Below, piece by piece: positions 41,080 through 51,614 of a stretch of 64,000 bases of DNA. The number at the start of each line of letters is the position of its first letter. Position 1 is the stretch's first letter. The position numbers and the translations under genes were made by a program. A model generated the notes under the pieces. The model ran no database searches and was not told where the DNA came from. It saw only the letters and a list, made by a program, of their open reading frames with translations. Origin of the DNA: an uncultured Paracoccaceae bacterium (lineage in GTDB: Bacteria > Pseudomonadota > Alphaproteobacteria > Rhodobacterales > Rhodobacteraceae); NCBI GenBank assembly GCA_913043905.1, contig CAJWNQ010000002.1, positions 62,001-126,000 on the forward strand, in the 5' to 3' direction.

Positions 41080-41211
41080 ATTTGATTAGGTTGTTTACGA
41101 AGGTAAATTTATACAAACGACGATAAATCCAGTGATTAGGTCGGATTCTGATTGTGTAAAAGGTATTAAAGTAGGCCAAACACAAAGAAATTATTTTTAA
41201 CGGGGCTTAAA

Positions 41212-42888
41212 ATGGCATATAAAACTGATATTGAAATTGCACGCGAAGCAAATAAAAAACCAATTCAAGAAATTGGAGCTAAATTAGGAATCCCATCTGT
41301 GGATCTTTTGCCATTTGGACATGATAAAGCAAAAGTTAGTGCCAAATTTATTAAGGCACAGCGTGGCAAAAAAGATGGAAAGTTAATTTTAGTTACAGCA
41401 ATCAATCCAACACCAGCTGGTGAGGGGAAAACAACAACCACTGTTGGTTTAGGTGATGGCTTGAATAAAATTGGTAAGAAAGCGGCTGTCTGTATTCGCG
41501 AAGCCTCATTGGGGCCTTGTTTTGGTATGAAGGGTGGCGCAGCGGGTGGTGGTTATGCTCAAGTTGTTCCAATGGAGGAAATGAATTTACATTTCACTGG
41601 AGATTTCCACGCTATAACTTCCGCGCACAACTTATTATCTGCAATGATTGATAATCATATTTATTGGGGTAATGAATTAGAAATTGATCAGCGGCGTGTT
41701 GTCTGGAGACGTGTTCTCGATATGAACGACCGGGCTTTGAGAGATGTAGTAACCTCATTAGGTGGAATATCGAATGGGTTTCCTCGACAATCTGGCTTTG
41801 ATATAACTGTTGCATCAGAAGTAATGGCAATTTTGTGCCTAGCATTAGATATGGAAGATTTACAAAAACGCTTAGGTGATATTATAATTGCATATCGTCG
41901 AGATCGTACGCCAGTTTATTCACGAGATATTAAAGCAGATGGCGCTATGGCTGTCCTATTACAGCAAGCAATGCAGCCTAACTTAGTACAAACTTTAGAA
42001 AATAATCCAGCATTTGTTCATGGTGGACCATTTGCAAATATTGCGCATGGCTGTAATTCTGTAATTGCCACAACTACAGCACTTAAACTTGCTGATTATG
42101 TTGTGACTGAAGCTGGCTTTGGTGCTGATTTGGGTGCAGAAAAATTCATGAACATAAAGTGCCGTAAGGCTGGTATTGCTCCAAGCGTAGTGGTTCTTGT
42201 TGCTACAGTTAGAGCTATGAAGATGAATGGTGGTGTTATTAAAGCTAATTTAGGTCCAGAAAATATTGCTGCTGTGAAAGATGGTTGTCCAAACCTTGGC
42301 CGACATATTGAAAATTTGAAATCGTTTGGTGTACCCGTAGTAGTAGCTATTAACCACTTTGTCACAGACACTGATGCTGAAGTGCAAGCAGTTAAAGATT
42401 ATGTTGTTGGGCAAGGTGCTGAAGCAATTTTATCAAAACATTGGGAGTTTGGTTCAGAAGGTTGTGTGGAACTTGCAACACGTGTTGCTGAGATAGCAGA
42501 CGCTGATATGGCAAATTTTGCTCCGATCTATCCTGACGAAATGCCTTTATTTGAAAAAATAGAGACAATTGCAAAACGTATTTACCGGGCAGATGAAGTT
42601 CTTGCAGATAAGAAAATTCGTGACCAGCTGCACCAGTGGGAAGAGCAAGGCTATGGTCATTTGCCTATATGTATGGCTAAAACTCAATATAGCTTTAGCA
42701 CTGACCCTAATTTGCGTGGAGCACCTACAGGGCACTCGGTTCCAGTACGTGAAGTGCGATTAGCAGCAGGTGCAGGTTTCATTGTAGCAATCTGTGGTGA
42801 AATCATGACAATGCCCGGCTTACCTAGAGTTCCTTCAGCTGAAGCAATCATGCTTAACAGTGAAGGCCAAATAGACGGTTTATTTTAA
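41212..42888 (+). CDS. fhs: formate--tetrahydrofolate ligase
   Basis: [59 protein letters not shown]. Confidence 0.98.
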   Translation: MAYKTDIEIAREANKKPIQEIGAKLGIPSVDLLPFGHDKAKVSAKFIKAQRGKKDGKLILVTAINPTPAGEGKTTTTVGLGDGLNKIGKKAAVCIREASLGPCFGMKGGAAGGGYAQVVPMEEMNLHFTGDFHAITSAHNLLSAMIDNHIYWGNELEIDQRRVVWRRVLDMNDRALRDVVTSLGGISNGFPRQSGFDITVASEVMAILCLALDMEDLQKRLGDIIIAYRRDRTPVYSRDIKADGAMAVLLQQAMQPNLVQTLENNPAFVHGGPFANIAHGCNSVIATTTALKLADYVVTEAGFGADLGAEKFMNIKCRKAGIAPSVVVLVATVRAMKMNGGVIKANLGPENIAAVKDGCPNLGRHIENLKSFGVPVVVAINHFVTDTDAEVQAVKDYVVGQGAEAILSKHWEFGSEGCVELATRVAEIADADMANFAPIYPDEMPLFEKIETIAKRIYRADEVLADKKIRDQLHQWEEQGYGHLPICMAKTQYSFSTDPNLRGAPTGHSVPVREVRLAAGAGFIVAICGEIMTMPGLPRVPSAEAIMLNSEGQIDGLF

Positions 42889-42953
42889 ATAAAACAATAG
42901 ATGTGCTTATTATTTGAGCGCATCTAGTATACAGCGACAAAAGGAAATACCAA

Positions 42954-43853
42954 ATGGCTGCAAAAGTAATAGATGGAAAAATGTTTGCAGCAGGGGTACG
43001 CGCCCAGGTTGGAGAGCAGGTTTTACGATTAAAAAATGAAAAAGGTATTACACCAGGATTAGCTGTAATTTTAGTTGGTGAAGACGCTGCTAGCCAAGTC
43101 TATGTTCGAAATAAACATGCTTCAACTATTGAGGTTGGTATGAATAGCTATGAACATCGCTTGGACCCAAATACATCTGAAGTAGATTTACTAGCTTTAA
43201 TTGACCAATTAAATAATGATCCAAAAGTGCATGGTATTCTTTGCCAGTTACCTTTACCTAGTCATTTAAATGAAGAGTTAGTGATTAATTCAATCATACC
43301 TGCTAAAGACGTTGATGGCTTTCATATTTCTAACGTGGGAATGCTTGCAACAGGCCAAAAATCTATGGTGCCATGTACTCCACTTGGATGTTTAATGATG
43401 CTTCGTGATCACCATGGGTCATTATCTGGTTTAAATGCTGTTGTTGTTGGTCGCTCAAATATCGTTGGTAAGCCAATGGCAAACCTTCTTTTACGTGATA
43501 GTTGTACTGTAACTATAGCCCATAGCCGTACTAAAAATATAGAATCTATATGCCGAAATGCTGATATTGTTATAGCAGCTGTAGGGCGAGCTGAGATGAT
43601 TACAGGTGACTGGATTGGTGATGGAGCAACTGTCATTGATGTAGGAATTAATCGTATCCCACACCCTGAAAAAGAAGGAAAATTCAAATTAGTTGGTGAT
43701 GTACATTTTGAAAGTGTAAGTGCCAAAGCTGGTGCTATTACGCCGGTACCTGGTGGTGTTGGCCCTATGACTATTGCGTGCCTGTTAGCTAATACTCTTA
43801 CCGCTTGCTGTCGTTCGAATGGCTTGGAAGAGCCTGAAGGTCTGACAGCATAA
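42954..43853 (+). CDS. folD: methylenetetrahydrofolate dehydrogenase/cyclohydrolase
   Basis: [75 protein letters not shown]. Confidence 0.98.
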   Translation: MAAKVIDGKMFAAGVRAQVGEQVLRLKNEKGITPGLAVILVGEDAASQVYVRNKHASTIEVGMNSYEHRLDPNTSEVDLLALIDQLNNDPKVHGILCQLPLPSHLNEELVINSIIPAKDVDGFHISNVGMLATGQKSMVPCTPLGCLMMLRDHHGSLSGLNAVVVGRSNIVGKPMANLLLRDSCTVTIAHSRTKNIESICRNADIVIAAVGRAEMITGDWIGDGATVIDVGINRIPHPEKEGKFKLVGDVHFESVSAKAGAITPVPGGVGPMTIACLLANTLTACCRSNGLEEPEGLTA

Positions 43854-43877
43854 AAAAATCTATATTGTTTTCCTAAT

Positions 43878-44228
43878 ATGAAAATTATTGTGAATTTTTT
43901 ATCAGATAAAGGTTCAAAATATGCTGTTAGTGGAGGGTTTGTGGCATCTAAGTTGGGTGCTTCTGGTTTTATAAAAGATTTAAAGCGAAATAAGAAGTTT
44001 TCGAAAGCTACACATAATACTTGGGCGTTAATTTTATCAAACGGAACACAAATCAAGAATGATGATGGTGAGAGTGGTGCAGGAGCAATTATGCTTCGCA
44101 TGATAGAAACTGCAGAATTGTATGACCACATCGTCGTTGTTACCAGATGGTATGGCGGTATAAACCTTGGTGGTGATAGATTCAGGCACATCAAAACATG
44201 TATGAATACATACATATCTACTTTATAA
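43878..44228 (+). CDS. compact IMPACT/YigZ (UPF0029)-family protein
   Basis: THNTWALILSNGTQIKNDDGESGAGAIMLRMIE, VVVVTRWYGGINLGGDRFRH. Confidence 0.75.
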   Translation: MKIIVNFLSDKGSKYAVSGGFVASKLGASGFIKDLKRNKKFSKATHNTWALILSNGTQIKNDDGESGAGAIMLRMIETAELYDHIVVVTRWYGGINLGGDRFRHIKTCMNTYISTL

Positions 44229-44281
44229 TTATTATTTAATTTTAAATGAATTTTGTAATTAATATTAGATTGGTTAAATTA

Positions 44282-45664
44282 TTAATTTATGATCTTACCC
44301 CATAAATCGTATTCTGAGGATTCATCAACTTCAACATTAACAACATCGCCAATACTTAATGCCTCGGTGCCATCATCGATAAATAAATTGCCATCAATTT
44401 CTGGAGCGTCAGCTTTAGTGCGACAAGTTGCAATGCCTTCACTGTCGATGTCATCTACAATTACATGTAATTGAGTACCAACCTTAGCAGCTAACTTTGC
44501 TTCTGATATTATTTGTGATTTTTCCATAAAGCGCTCCCAGCGATCCTGTTTAGCATCAGGATCGACATGATCTGACAAAGCGTTTGATCGTGCTCCATCT
44601 ACATTTTCATATTGGAAACAACCGATACGATCTAATTGTGCTTCATCTAACCAATCCAAGAGGTGTTGAAACTCTGCTTCTGTTTCACCTGGATAGCCAA
44701 CTATGAAAGTTGATCGTAGAGTAATGTCAGGACAATCATTTCGCCATGCTGCAATCTCTGCTAAAGTATTGGATGATTTTGCAGGGCGGGCCATGCGTTT
44801 CAATACTTCAGGATGGCTATGCTGAAATGGGATATCTAAATAAGGTAAAATATTATTAGATTGATCCGCCATTAAAGGAATTAAATCACGTACGTGTGGA
44901 TAAGGGTATACATAATGCAAACGGATCCATGCACCCAATGAGCCTAAATCACGTGTTAAATCTGTTATGTGTGCACGGTGGTTATTAGTATTCGTATGTT
45001 TAATATCTACACCATATGCGGAGGTGTCCTGAGATATAACTAAAAGCTCCTTAACCCCTGCATCAACTAACTTTTCGGCTTCACGTATAATAGCGTGTGC
45101 TGGACGTGATGTTAAACGGCCTCGCATGTCTGGTATGATGCAAAATTTACATTTATGGTTACAACCTTCAGATATTTTTAAATAACTATAATGACGTGGT
45201 GTTAACGATACGCCACTAGCAGGTAATAAATCAATGAATGGATCAGGGCTGGGGGGTACGGCCTTATGAACTGCATCTAATACTTGCTCATATTGATGTG
45301 GGCCCGTAACTGCTAAGACTGAAGGGTGGCTGCCACGAATGTAATCCTCTTCGGCACCAAGACATCCAGTAACTATAACGCGGCCATTTTCAGATAATGC
45401 TTCACTAATGGCTTCCAAACTTTCAGCTTTAGCGCTATCCAGGAAACCACATGTATTAACAATTACAGCTTCAGCGTCCTTATAGTCAGAGCTGATAGCG
45501 TAACCTTCTGCTCGTAGGCGTGTTAGGATGCGCTCGCTATCAACTAAAGCTTTGGGGCAGCCAAGACTAACCATACCAATTTTTGGCTGACCGTTTCGTT
45601 CAGGTTCATTAATACGTAATCGAGGTGCAAGGTCAGGACGGAGCTCTGGTGGGTTCAATGACAT
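44282..45664 (-). CDS. rimO: ribosomal protein S12 methylthiotransferase RimO
   Basis: radical SAM motif [40 protein letters not shown]-terminus, C-terminal TRAM. Confidence 0.97.
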   Translation of the reverse strand: MSLNPPELRPDLAPRLRINEPERNGQPKIGMVSLGCPKALVDSERILTRLRAEGYAISSDYKDAEAVIVNTCGFLDSAKAESLEAISEALSENGRVIVTGCLGAEEDYIRGSHPSVLAVTGPHQYEQVLDAVHKAVPPSPDPFIDLLPASGVSLTPRHYSYLKISEGCNHKCKFCIIPDMRGRLTSRPAHAIIREAEKLVDAGVKELLVISQDTSAYGVDIKHTNTNNHRAHITDLTRDLGSLGAWIRLHYVYPYPHVRDLIPLMADQSNNILPYLDIPFQHSHPEVLKRMARPAKSSNTLAEIAAWRNDCPDITLRSTFIVGYPGETEAEFQHLLDWLDEAQLDRIGCFQYENVDGARSNALSDHVDPDAKQDRWERFMEKSQIISEAKLAAKVGTQLHVIVDDIDSEGIATCRTKADAPEIDGNLFIDDGTEALSIGDVVNVEVDESSEYDLWGKIIN

Positions 45665-45817
45665 TAGAAGCCTTATAAGGTTTCGGGTAATCTATGCAAT
45701 GGTACAGATTTAAAAGATCATATGATGATTGATATGTAATGCTTAGATTAAGTTATGCTTTTCATTAAAAGTAGCTTGACGCATCTACACCTTTGACATA
45801 TTTAGCCCACACCCTGT

Positions 45818-45894
45818 GGCGGGGTAGCTCAGGTGGTTAGAGCAGCGGAATCATAATCCGCGTGTCCGGGGTTCAAGTCCCTGTCCCGCTACCA
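45818..45894 (+). tRNA. tRNA-Met (CAT), probably elongator
   Basis: Cloverleaf GGCGGGG TAGCTCAGGTGGTTAGAGC AGCGGAATCATAATCCGCG ... GGGGTTCAAGTCCC TGTCCCGCTACCA; anticodon CAT; encoded CCA. Confidence 0.95.
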
Positions 45895-46044
45895 CTACTT
45901 TCAGCGGCTAAATTTTTAAATCTTATTCTAGTAAATATTACGGTCAGTAAATTTTACTAAATAGGAATCACATTATCAAAATACTTAAAAAATAGTCTAA
46001 AAATCAAACTTATTCTCATAAAAATTGTAGTTTATTTTTCAAAT

Positions 46045-47664
46045 TTAATCGCGTTTATCAACAAGATTTGTTAACCAATTAGGATCCATTTCTGGAACTG
46101 ATTTTAACAATAACTTTGTATAATCAGGATATGGTGGTGACATAATTTTACTCTTTAGGCCTTGTTCAACAACAGCCCCTTGATACATGACTACAATTTC
46201 ATCAGATATGGCCTGAACAACCGCAATGTCATGAGTAATAAACAGATAAGTAATATTAAACTCTTGTTGCAACCTTAATAAAAGTTGTAAAATTCCTTCT
46301 TGAACAATCTGATCAAGTGCAGATGTGACTTCGTCACAAATGATTACTTCAGGATCAGCTGCTAGTGCACGAGCTATGCAAACACGTTGTTTTTGTCCGC
46401 CAGATAACTCACCAGGAAATCGATCATAGAAGCTTTCATCAAGTTCGATCATCTCTAATAATTCAAGAATACGTTCTTGTTTCTGAGTGCCATATAGACT
46501 GTGGTAAAACTCCAATGGGCGCCCAACTATTTCAGAAATTGTTTGGCGTGGGTTCATGGCTGTGTCAGCACTTTGATATATCATTTGAACGCGCCGTAGT
46601 TGTTCCTTACTACGATCTTTGAGTGCTGGTGGAAGGGCTTCTCCATTAAAGTAAACTGACCCCGTTATTGGTTGTAATAACCCGGTAATAACTCTAGCCG
46701 TCGTAGATTTTCCTGACCCACTCTCACCAACGACAGCTACAGTCCTTCCGCGGGGGATATCAATATTTACGTTATGCAAGACTTTTGATCCACCAAGATA
46801 TGCTGCGTCAACATTATTAATTGATATTACAAAGTCATCACTTGGGGACTCAGGCTTTTCTAACGAGCGAACTGACCAAAGTGACTTCGTGTAGTCTTCT
46901 TTAGGTGATACCAACATTTCTCTAGTTTTGGCTTCTTCAACTTCGTGGCCATACCGTAAAACTTTAATTACATCTGCCATTTGTGCAACAACTGCTAAGT
47001 CATGAGTAATATAAAGTGCTGCAGTATTGAATTTTTCAACGATATTGCGCATTGCAACTAGAACTTCAACTTGAGTAGTTACATCTAACGCTGTGGTAGG
47101 TTCATCAAAGATGATCAATTCTGGCCGTGGAGACATAGCCATAGCAGTCATCATTCGCTGTAATTGCCCCCCCGATACCTGATGGGGATATCGATCACCT
47201 ATGTTGTTAGGATCTGGCAGTTGCAATTGTTCATAAAGATTGCGGGCATCAGCCTCTGCAACACTTTTAGTTTGTAGGTTTCGGTTTAAACTTGCCTCCA
47301 CAGTCTGATCTAGTAGCCTATGGGCAGGATTAAACGAGGCGGCAGCCGACTGTGCTACATAGGCAATCTTAGTCCCCCAAAGCATACGCTTTTCTTCATC
47401 ATTTGCTTTTATTAAATCTTGGCCATCAAAAAAAATTGAACCAGAAGTTATTTTACAGCCAGGTTTCGTGAAGCCCATGCTTGCAAGGCCAAGCGTTGAT
47501 TTTCCTGCCCCTGACTCTCCTATAAGCCCCATAACTTGCCCTCTGTGGAGAGTTAGATCTATGCCCTTAATAATTTTGTGCCAGCGTTCATCTGAAAAAC
47601 CTTCAACACGGATGTCTTTCATTTCTAAAAGAATATCACCTTTTTTATCTCGTTCAGTGCTCAT
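46045..47664 (-). CDS. peptide/nickel-type ABC transporter, fused double ATPase
   Basis: two Walker A (GESGAGKSTLG, GESGSGKSTTAR), two signature motifs (VSGGQLQRM, LSGGQKQRV). Confidence 0.93.
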   Translation of the reverse strand: MSTERDKKGDILLEMKDIRVEGFSDERWHKIIKGIDLTLHRGQVMGLIGESGAGKSTLGLASMGFTKPGCKITSGSIFFDGQDLIKANDEEKRMLWGTKIAYVAQSAAASFNPAHRLLDQTVEASLNRNLQTKSVAEADARNLYEQLQLPDPNNIGDRYPHQVSGGQLQRMMTAMAMSPRPELIIFDEPTTALDVTTQVEVLVAMRNIVEKFNTAALYITHDLAVVAQMADVIKVLRYGHEVEEAKTREMLVSPKEDYTKSLWSVRSLEKPESPSDDFVISINNVDAAYLGGSKVLHNVNIDIPRGRTVAVVGESGSGKSTTARVITGLLQPITGSVYFNGEALPPALKDRSKEQLRRVQMIYQSADTAMNPRQTISEIVGRPLEFYHSLYGTQKQERILELLEMIELDESFYDRFPGELSGGQKQRVCIARALAADPEVIICDEVTSALDQIVQEGILQLLLRLQQEFNITYLFITHDIAVVQAISDEIVVMYQGAVVEQGLKSKIMSPPYPDYTKLLLKSVPEMDPNWLTNLVDKRD

Positions 47665-48574
47665 CTTTTATTCCACTTGTTTTATCGAGAAACCAGTCAA
47701 CAACAAAGTTTACAGCCACAGTTAAAAGAGCGATAGCTCCAGCGGGTAACATAGGAGTTAACGCTGCTGTAAGATCATATTTTGCAAATTGGATCATAGA
47801 AGCATTATCCCGCACCATTGATCCCCAATCGGCTGTGGGTGGTTGGATTCCGAGACCTAAGAAACTAAGAGCTGCAATTGTTAAAAATACAAAGCTGAAT
47901 CTTAAACCAAACTCAGCAATTAATGGTGGCATAATATTTGGCAGAATTTCTCGACGCATAATCCAAGCAAGTTTTTCACCACGAAGCTTTGCTGCTTCAA
48001 CATAATCCATAACGACAACGCTTATTGCCACTGATCTCGTTAACCTAAAGACGCGAGTACTGTCTAGTACTGCAATAATTAAGATTAGTGAAAGGATGCT
48101 TGAACCAAATATAGTAAGTAACATAAGCGCGAAAATAAGACCAGGAATAGCCATTAAAACATCAACTAAACGGCTTAAGATTTGGTCAGTCCAGCCTCCC
48201 GAAATTGCAGCTACTAAGCCGAGACTACCACCGATAGCAAATGAGACTAGTGTCGTTGCTAAGGCTATGCCTATTGTATTTCTGGCACCATAAATTAAGC
48301 GTGAAAAAATATCTCGTCCAATCTGATCAGTTCCAAAAACATGTTCACCTCCCCAAGGTGCGAAAGACGATGTAAATATTTCAGCTTCACCATGTGGTGC
48401 AAGTAATGGAGCAAAGAGTGCTACAAAAAAATAGGCTAAAATAACTATTATACCAAACCATGCTGAATATGGTGCTTTACTCAATTCCAGTTTTACAATT
48501 TGCCATTGAGAACGGCGTTCGCGCATTCTGTTGACTTCTGCCACAGCTGAATAACCTATTGGGTGATTTTTCAT
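47654..48574 (-). CDS. peptide/nickel-type ABC transporter permease (DppC-like)
   Basis: APWGGEHVFGTDQIGRDIFSRLIYGARNTIGIAL, EAAKLRGEKLAWIMRREILPNIMPPL. Confidence 0.93.
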   Translation of the reverse strand: MKNHPIGYSAVAEVNRMRERRSQWQIVKLELSKAPYSAWFGIIVILAYFFVALFAPLLAPHGEAEIFTSSFAPWGGEHVFGTDQIGRDIFSRLIYGARNTIGIALATTLVSFAIGGSLGLVAAISGGWTDQILSRLVDVLMAIPGLIFALMLLTIFGSSILSLILIIAVLDSTRVFRLTRSVAISVVVMDYVEAAKLRGEKLAWIMRREILPNIMPPLIAEFGLRFSFVFLTIAALSFLGLGIQPPTADWGSMVRDNASMIQFAKYDLTAALTPMLPAGAIALLTVAVNFVVDWFLDKTSGIKDEH

Positions 48575-49551
48575 TTTGGATGTAACAATCTTGGGTTTGT
48601 AACAATACCAATGATATCGGCTGTTAGATTAAGTAAAATATATGTTGTTGCAAAAATCAAAACGCAAGCTTGAACGACTGGAATATCGCGTGTGGTTACA
48701 GAATCAACCATCAACTGACCTATGCCTGGATAAACAAATACAACCTCTACTACTACAACGCCGACCACTAAATAGGCTAAGTTAAATGCTATGACTGTAG
48801 CTATTGGAGCCCATGCATTTGGTAGGGCATGTCGCAAAATAACCTTAGCTTTTGAGATACCTTTAAGTTGTGACATCTCAATATAAGGGCTAGCAAGCAA
48901 ATTTATTAGTGCGGCGCGTGTCATTCGCATCATGTGTGCCACAATAACAAGTGTTAAAGTAAGTGCTGGCAAGACACACTTATAAATGCGCTCTCCTAAA
49001 GATGTGTCTATGTTGACGTTTGCTAGTGATGGAAAAACAGGCCAAAGTGAAGAGAAAAACAAAATTAATAAATATGCTAAAAAAAACTCTGGAAATGAAA
49101 TTGTTGTAAGTGTCAAAGCATTAACGGATCGGTCGTAAATTGAATTGCGATATAAAGCGGCTGTAATGCCAAGGATTAATGATAAAGGTATTGAAACTAT
49201 TGCAGCCATGCCAGCTAAAAAAAGAGTGTTTCCAAGGCGTGGAGCAACTAAATCGATAACTGCACGTGATCTATCCACTCCAGATGAATTGCGTCCAGAA
49301 AAAGATGATCCAAAATCGCCCTGAAGAACTGCTCCAATCCAATCAAAATAGCGTATATACGCAGGTTGATCTAATCCAAGTTCGCGGCGGAAAGCAGCTA
49401 CTGTCTCTTCTGTTGCAGCTTGCCCAAGAATTGCTTGAGTGAAATCGCCTGGTAAAAACTCGATTGAACTAAATATTATAATTGAAACAAAGAATAGTGT
49501 TAAAAGGCCAAGTAATAAGCGCTGTATGATGGTAATTAAAATTGGGTGCAC
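48571..49551 (-). CDS. peptide/nickel-type ABC transporter permease (DppB-like)
   Basis: IIQRLLLGLLTLFFVSIIIF, FRRELGLDQPAYIRYFDWIGAVLQGDFGSS, RMTRAALINLLASPYIEMSQLKG. Confidence 0.93.
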   Translation of the reverse strand: MHPILITIIQRLLLGLLTLFFVSIIIFSSIEFLPGDFTQAILGQAATEETVAAFRRELGLDQPAYIRYFDWIGAVLQGDFGSSFSGRNSSGVDRSRAVIDLVAPRLGNTLFLAGMAAIVSIPLSLILGITAALYRNSIYDRSVNALTLTTISFPEFFLAYLLILFFSSLWPVFPSLANVNIDTSLGERIYKCVLPALTLTLVIVAHMMRMTRAALINLLASPYIEMSQLKGISKAKVILRHALPNAWAPIATVIAFNLAYLVVGVVVVEVVFVYPGIGQLMVDSVTTRDIPVVQACVLIFATTYILLNLTADIIGIVTNPRLLHPK

Positions 49552-49853
49552 AAAATTACTCCAGTCGTTAAAAATATTTAGTGCCTGTGATGGGCTTGCT
49601 GTAAAGATACCACTTAATCTTAATATAACATTACAAAGTTAAAAAAAGCTATGGCTGAAAGTAATATCTATGAACTCTATTTAGAAAGATAATTATTTAA
49701 TAATATTTATGTCTACTAAAATATAACAATACGTATATTATTATTTATTTTTTAAAATTTAGTATTTCATTAATAATTGTGCAACAATATATTTATCGAT
49801 TGATTCTTAATGTTAAAGTTAAGAAAAATTAAGCTGCTAACGGAGGAAAAAAT

Positions 49854-51455
49854 ATGAAAAAACGTTTTATTTCACTACAATCATTTAAACTATCTACAGG
49901 TCAGATTAATAGGCGCCAATTTGTAATGTCTGCAGTTGCAGCAGGGGTTGTCTTGCCAACTGCTCTTATGATGGCTGACAAGGCTGTAGCTGCAACACCT
50001 AAAAAAGGTGGAAGCCTGCGCTATGGCACGGGCTTCGGCTCTACCACAGACACATTAGATCCTGGAACTTTTGAAAACTCAATGGCAACCAATATTGGTA
50101 TGTCGTTTGGTAACCACCTTACTGAAATTGGTAGTGATGGCCAATTGCGTCCTGAGCTGGCTGAAAGCTATGAATCCACTGACGGCAAAACTTGGGTTTT
50201 CAACCTGCGCCAAGGTGTTGAGTTTCATAATGGGAAAACTCTTACCTCAGATGATGTTATAGCGACTTATGAGTATCATAGTGGTGAAAACAGTAAATCT
50301 GCGGCAAAAGGCTTACTAAGCCAAGTTGTATCAATGTCTGCTGATGGTCCAAATCGTGTAATATTTGAACTTAAAGCTCCAAACGCTGGTTTTCCTTATA
50401 TTGTTAGTGACTACCATTTATTAATTTTGCCGTCAGTTGATGGAAAAATTGACCCACAATCAGGCATTGGTACTGGTGGCTATATTATAGAGACTTTTGA
50501 ACCAGGTGTTCGGGCTACATTTAATCGTAACCCAAATTACTGGAAAGATGGTGCTGCACATTTTGATCAAATCGAACTTATCGCTTTATTAGATACTACT
50601 GCGCGCCAGAATGCAGTAATGACTGGTGACGTTGACGCTATAGATCGTGTCGATCCCAAAACAGTAGCGCTTCTAGCTCGTGTTCCAACACTCGAGATTT
50701 TAGAAGTTGCAGGCACATTGCATTATACTATGCCAATGCGTGTGACATCAGAACCATTTGACAATCGGGATCTCCGGCTTGCTCTGAAACATTCAATAAA
50801 GCGTCAAGAACTAGTCGATAAAATTTTACTTGGTCACGGTTCTCTTGGAAACGATCACCCTATTTCTTCAGCTAATCCTTTCCATGCATCTGAAATGCCT
50901 CAGCGTGAATTTAATCCTGAAAAAGCTATGGAGCATTATGCAGCATCTGGCCACAGTGGTACGATCCAATTATCTGCCTCTGATGCCGCATTTGCTGGCG
51001 CTGTTGATGCAGCCCAATTGATTGCAGCTTCAGCCAAAGAGGTTGGTATTGATATTGAAGTTGTTCGTGAACCAGCAGATGGTTATTGGTCAAATGTTTG
51101 GAATAAAAAACCTTGGTGCACATGCTATTGGGGTGGGCGTCCAACTGAAGATTGGATGTATTCATCAGCATATGTTGATGACACTGAATGGAATGATACA
51201 GATTGGCGTACAACGCCAGATGCAATTAAGTTTAATGGAATTGTTAAGGAGGCTCGTGCAGAGTTAGACGTTGATAAACGTCGTTCAATGTATGCTGAAA
51301 CCCAGCAACTTATCAGTGATGATGGGGGTGCTATTGTTCCAATGTTTGCAAATCATATTCATGCGGTTTCTAAAAATATTTCTCATGGTGAGGATGTAGC
51401 AGGTAACTGGTCATCTGATGGTGGTAAATTTGGAGAGCGCTGGTGGACAGCATAA
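49854..51455 (+). CDS. family-5 extracellular solute-binding protein, Tat-type signal
   Basis: INRRQFVMSAVAAGVVLP signal, LAESYESTDGKTWVFNLRQGVEFHNGKTLTSDDV. Confidence 0.93.
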   Translation: MKKRFISLQSFKLSTGQINRRQFVMSAVAAGVVLPTALMMADKAVAATPKKGGSLRYGTGFGSTTDTLDPGTFENSMATNIGMSFGNHLTEIGSDGQLRPELAESYESTDGKTWVFNLRQGVEFHNGKTLTSDDVIATYEYHSGENSKSAAKGLLSQVVSMSADGPNRVIFELKAPNAGFPYIVSDYHLLILPSVDGKIDPQSGIGTGGYIIETFEPGVRATFNRNPNYWKDGAAHFDQIELIALLDTTARQNAVMTGDVDAIDRVDPKTVALLARVPTLEILEVAGTLHYTMPMRVTSEPFDNRDLRLALKHSIKRQELVDKILLGHGSLGNDHPISSANPFHASEMPQREFNPEKAMEHYAASGHSGTIQLSASDAAFAGAVDAAQLIAASAKEVGIDIEVVREPADGYWSNVWNKKPWCTCYWGGRPTEDWMYSSAYVDDTEWNDTDWRTTPDAIKFNGIVKEARAELDVDKRRSMYAETQQLISDDGGAIVPMFANHIHAVSKNISHGEDVAGNWSSDGGKFGERWWTA

Positions 51456-51480
51456 TTCAATACTAATACTATGATAAATG

Positions 51481-51509
51481 AGGCAGCTATTAAAGTAGCT
51501 GCCTTTTTT
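51481..51509 (+). terminator. rho-independent terminator between the SBP and hydrolase genes
   Basis: AGGCAGCTA-ttaaag-TAGCTGCCT then T-run, perfect 9-bp stem. Confidence 0.9.
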
Positions 51510-51614
51510 ATGTTCATGAGAAAGAGAAGTGTTATTATGTTTGAATTTGGATGAATATGATTCATCATAGAGTTCTAATTTTGCAAACCCTTATTCAATT
51601 AAAAAGTATTTTAG

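Noticed and set aside
43409-44215. 268-aa minus-strand ORF across folD and the IMPACT gene
   Set aside because: Spans two well-supported plus-strand genes and has no domain signature
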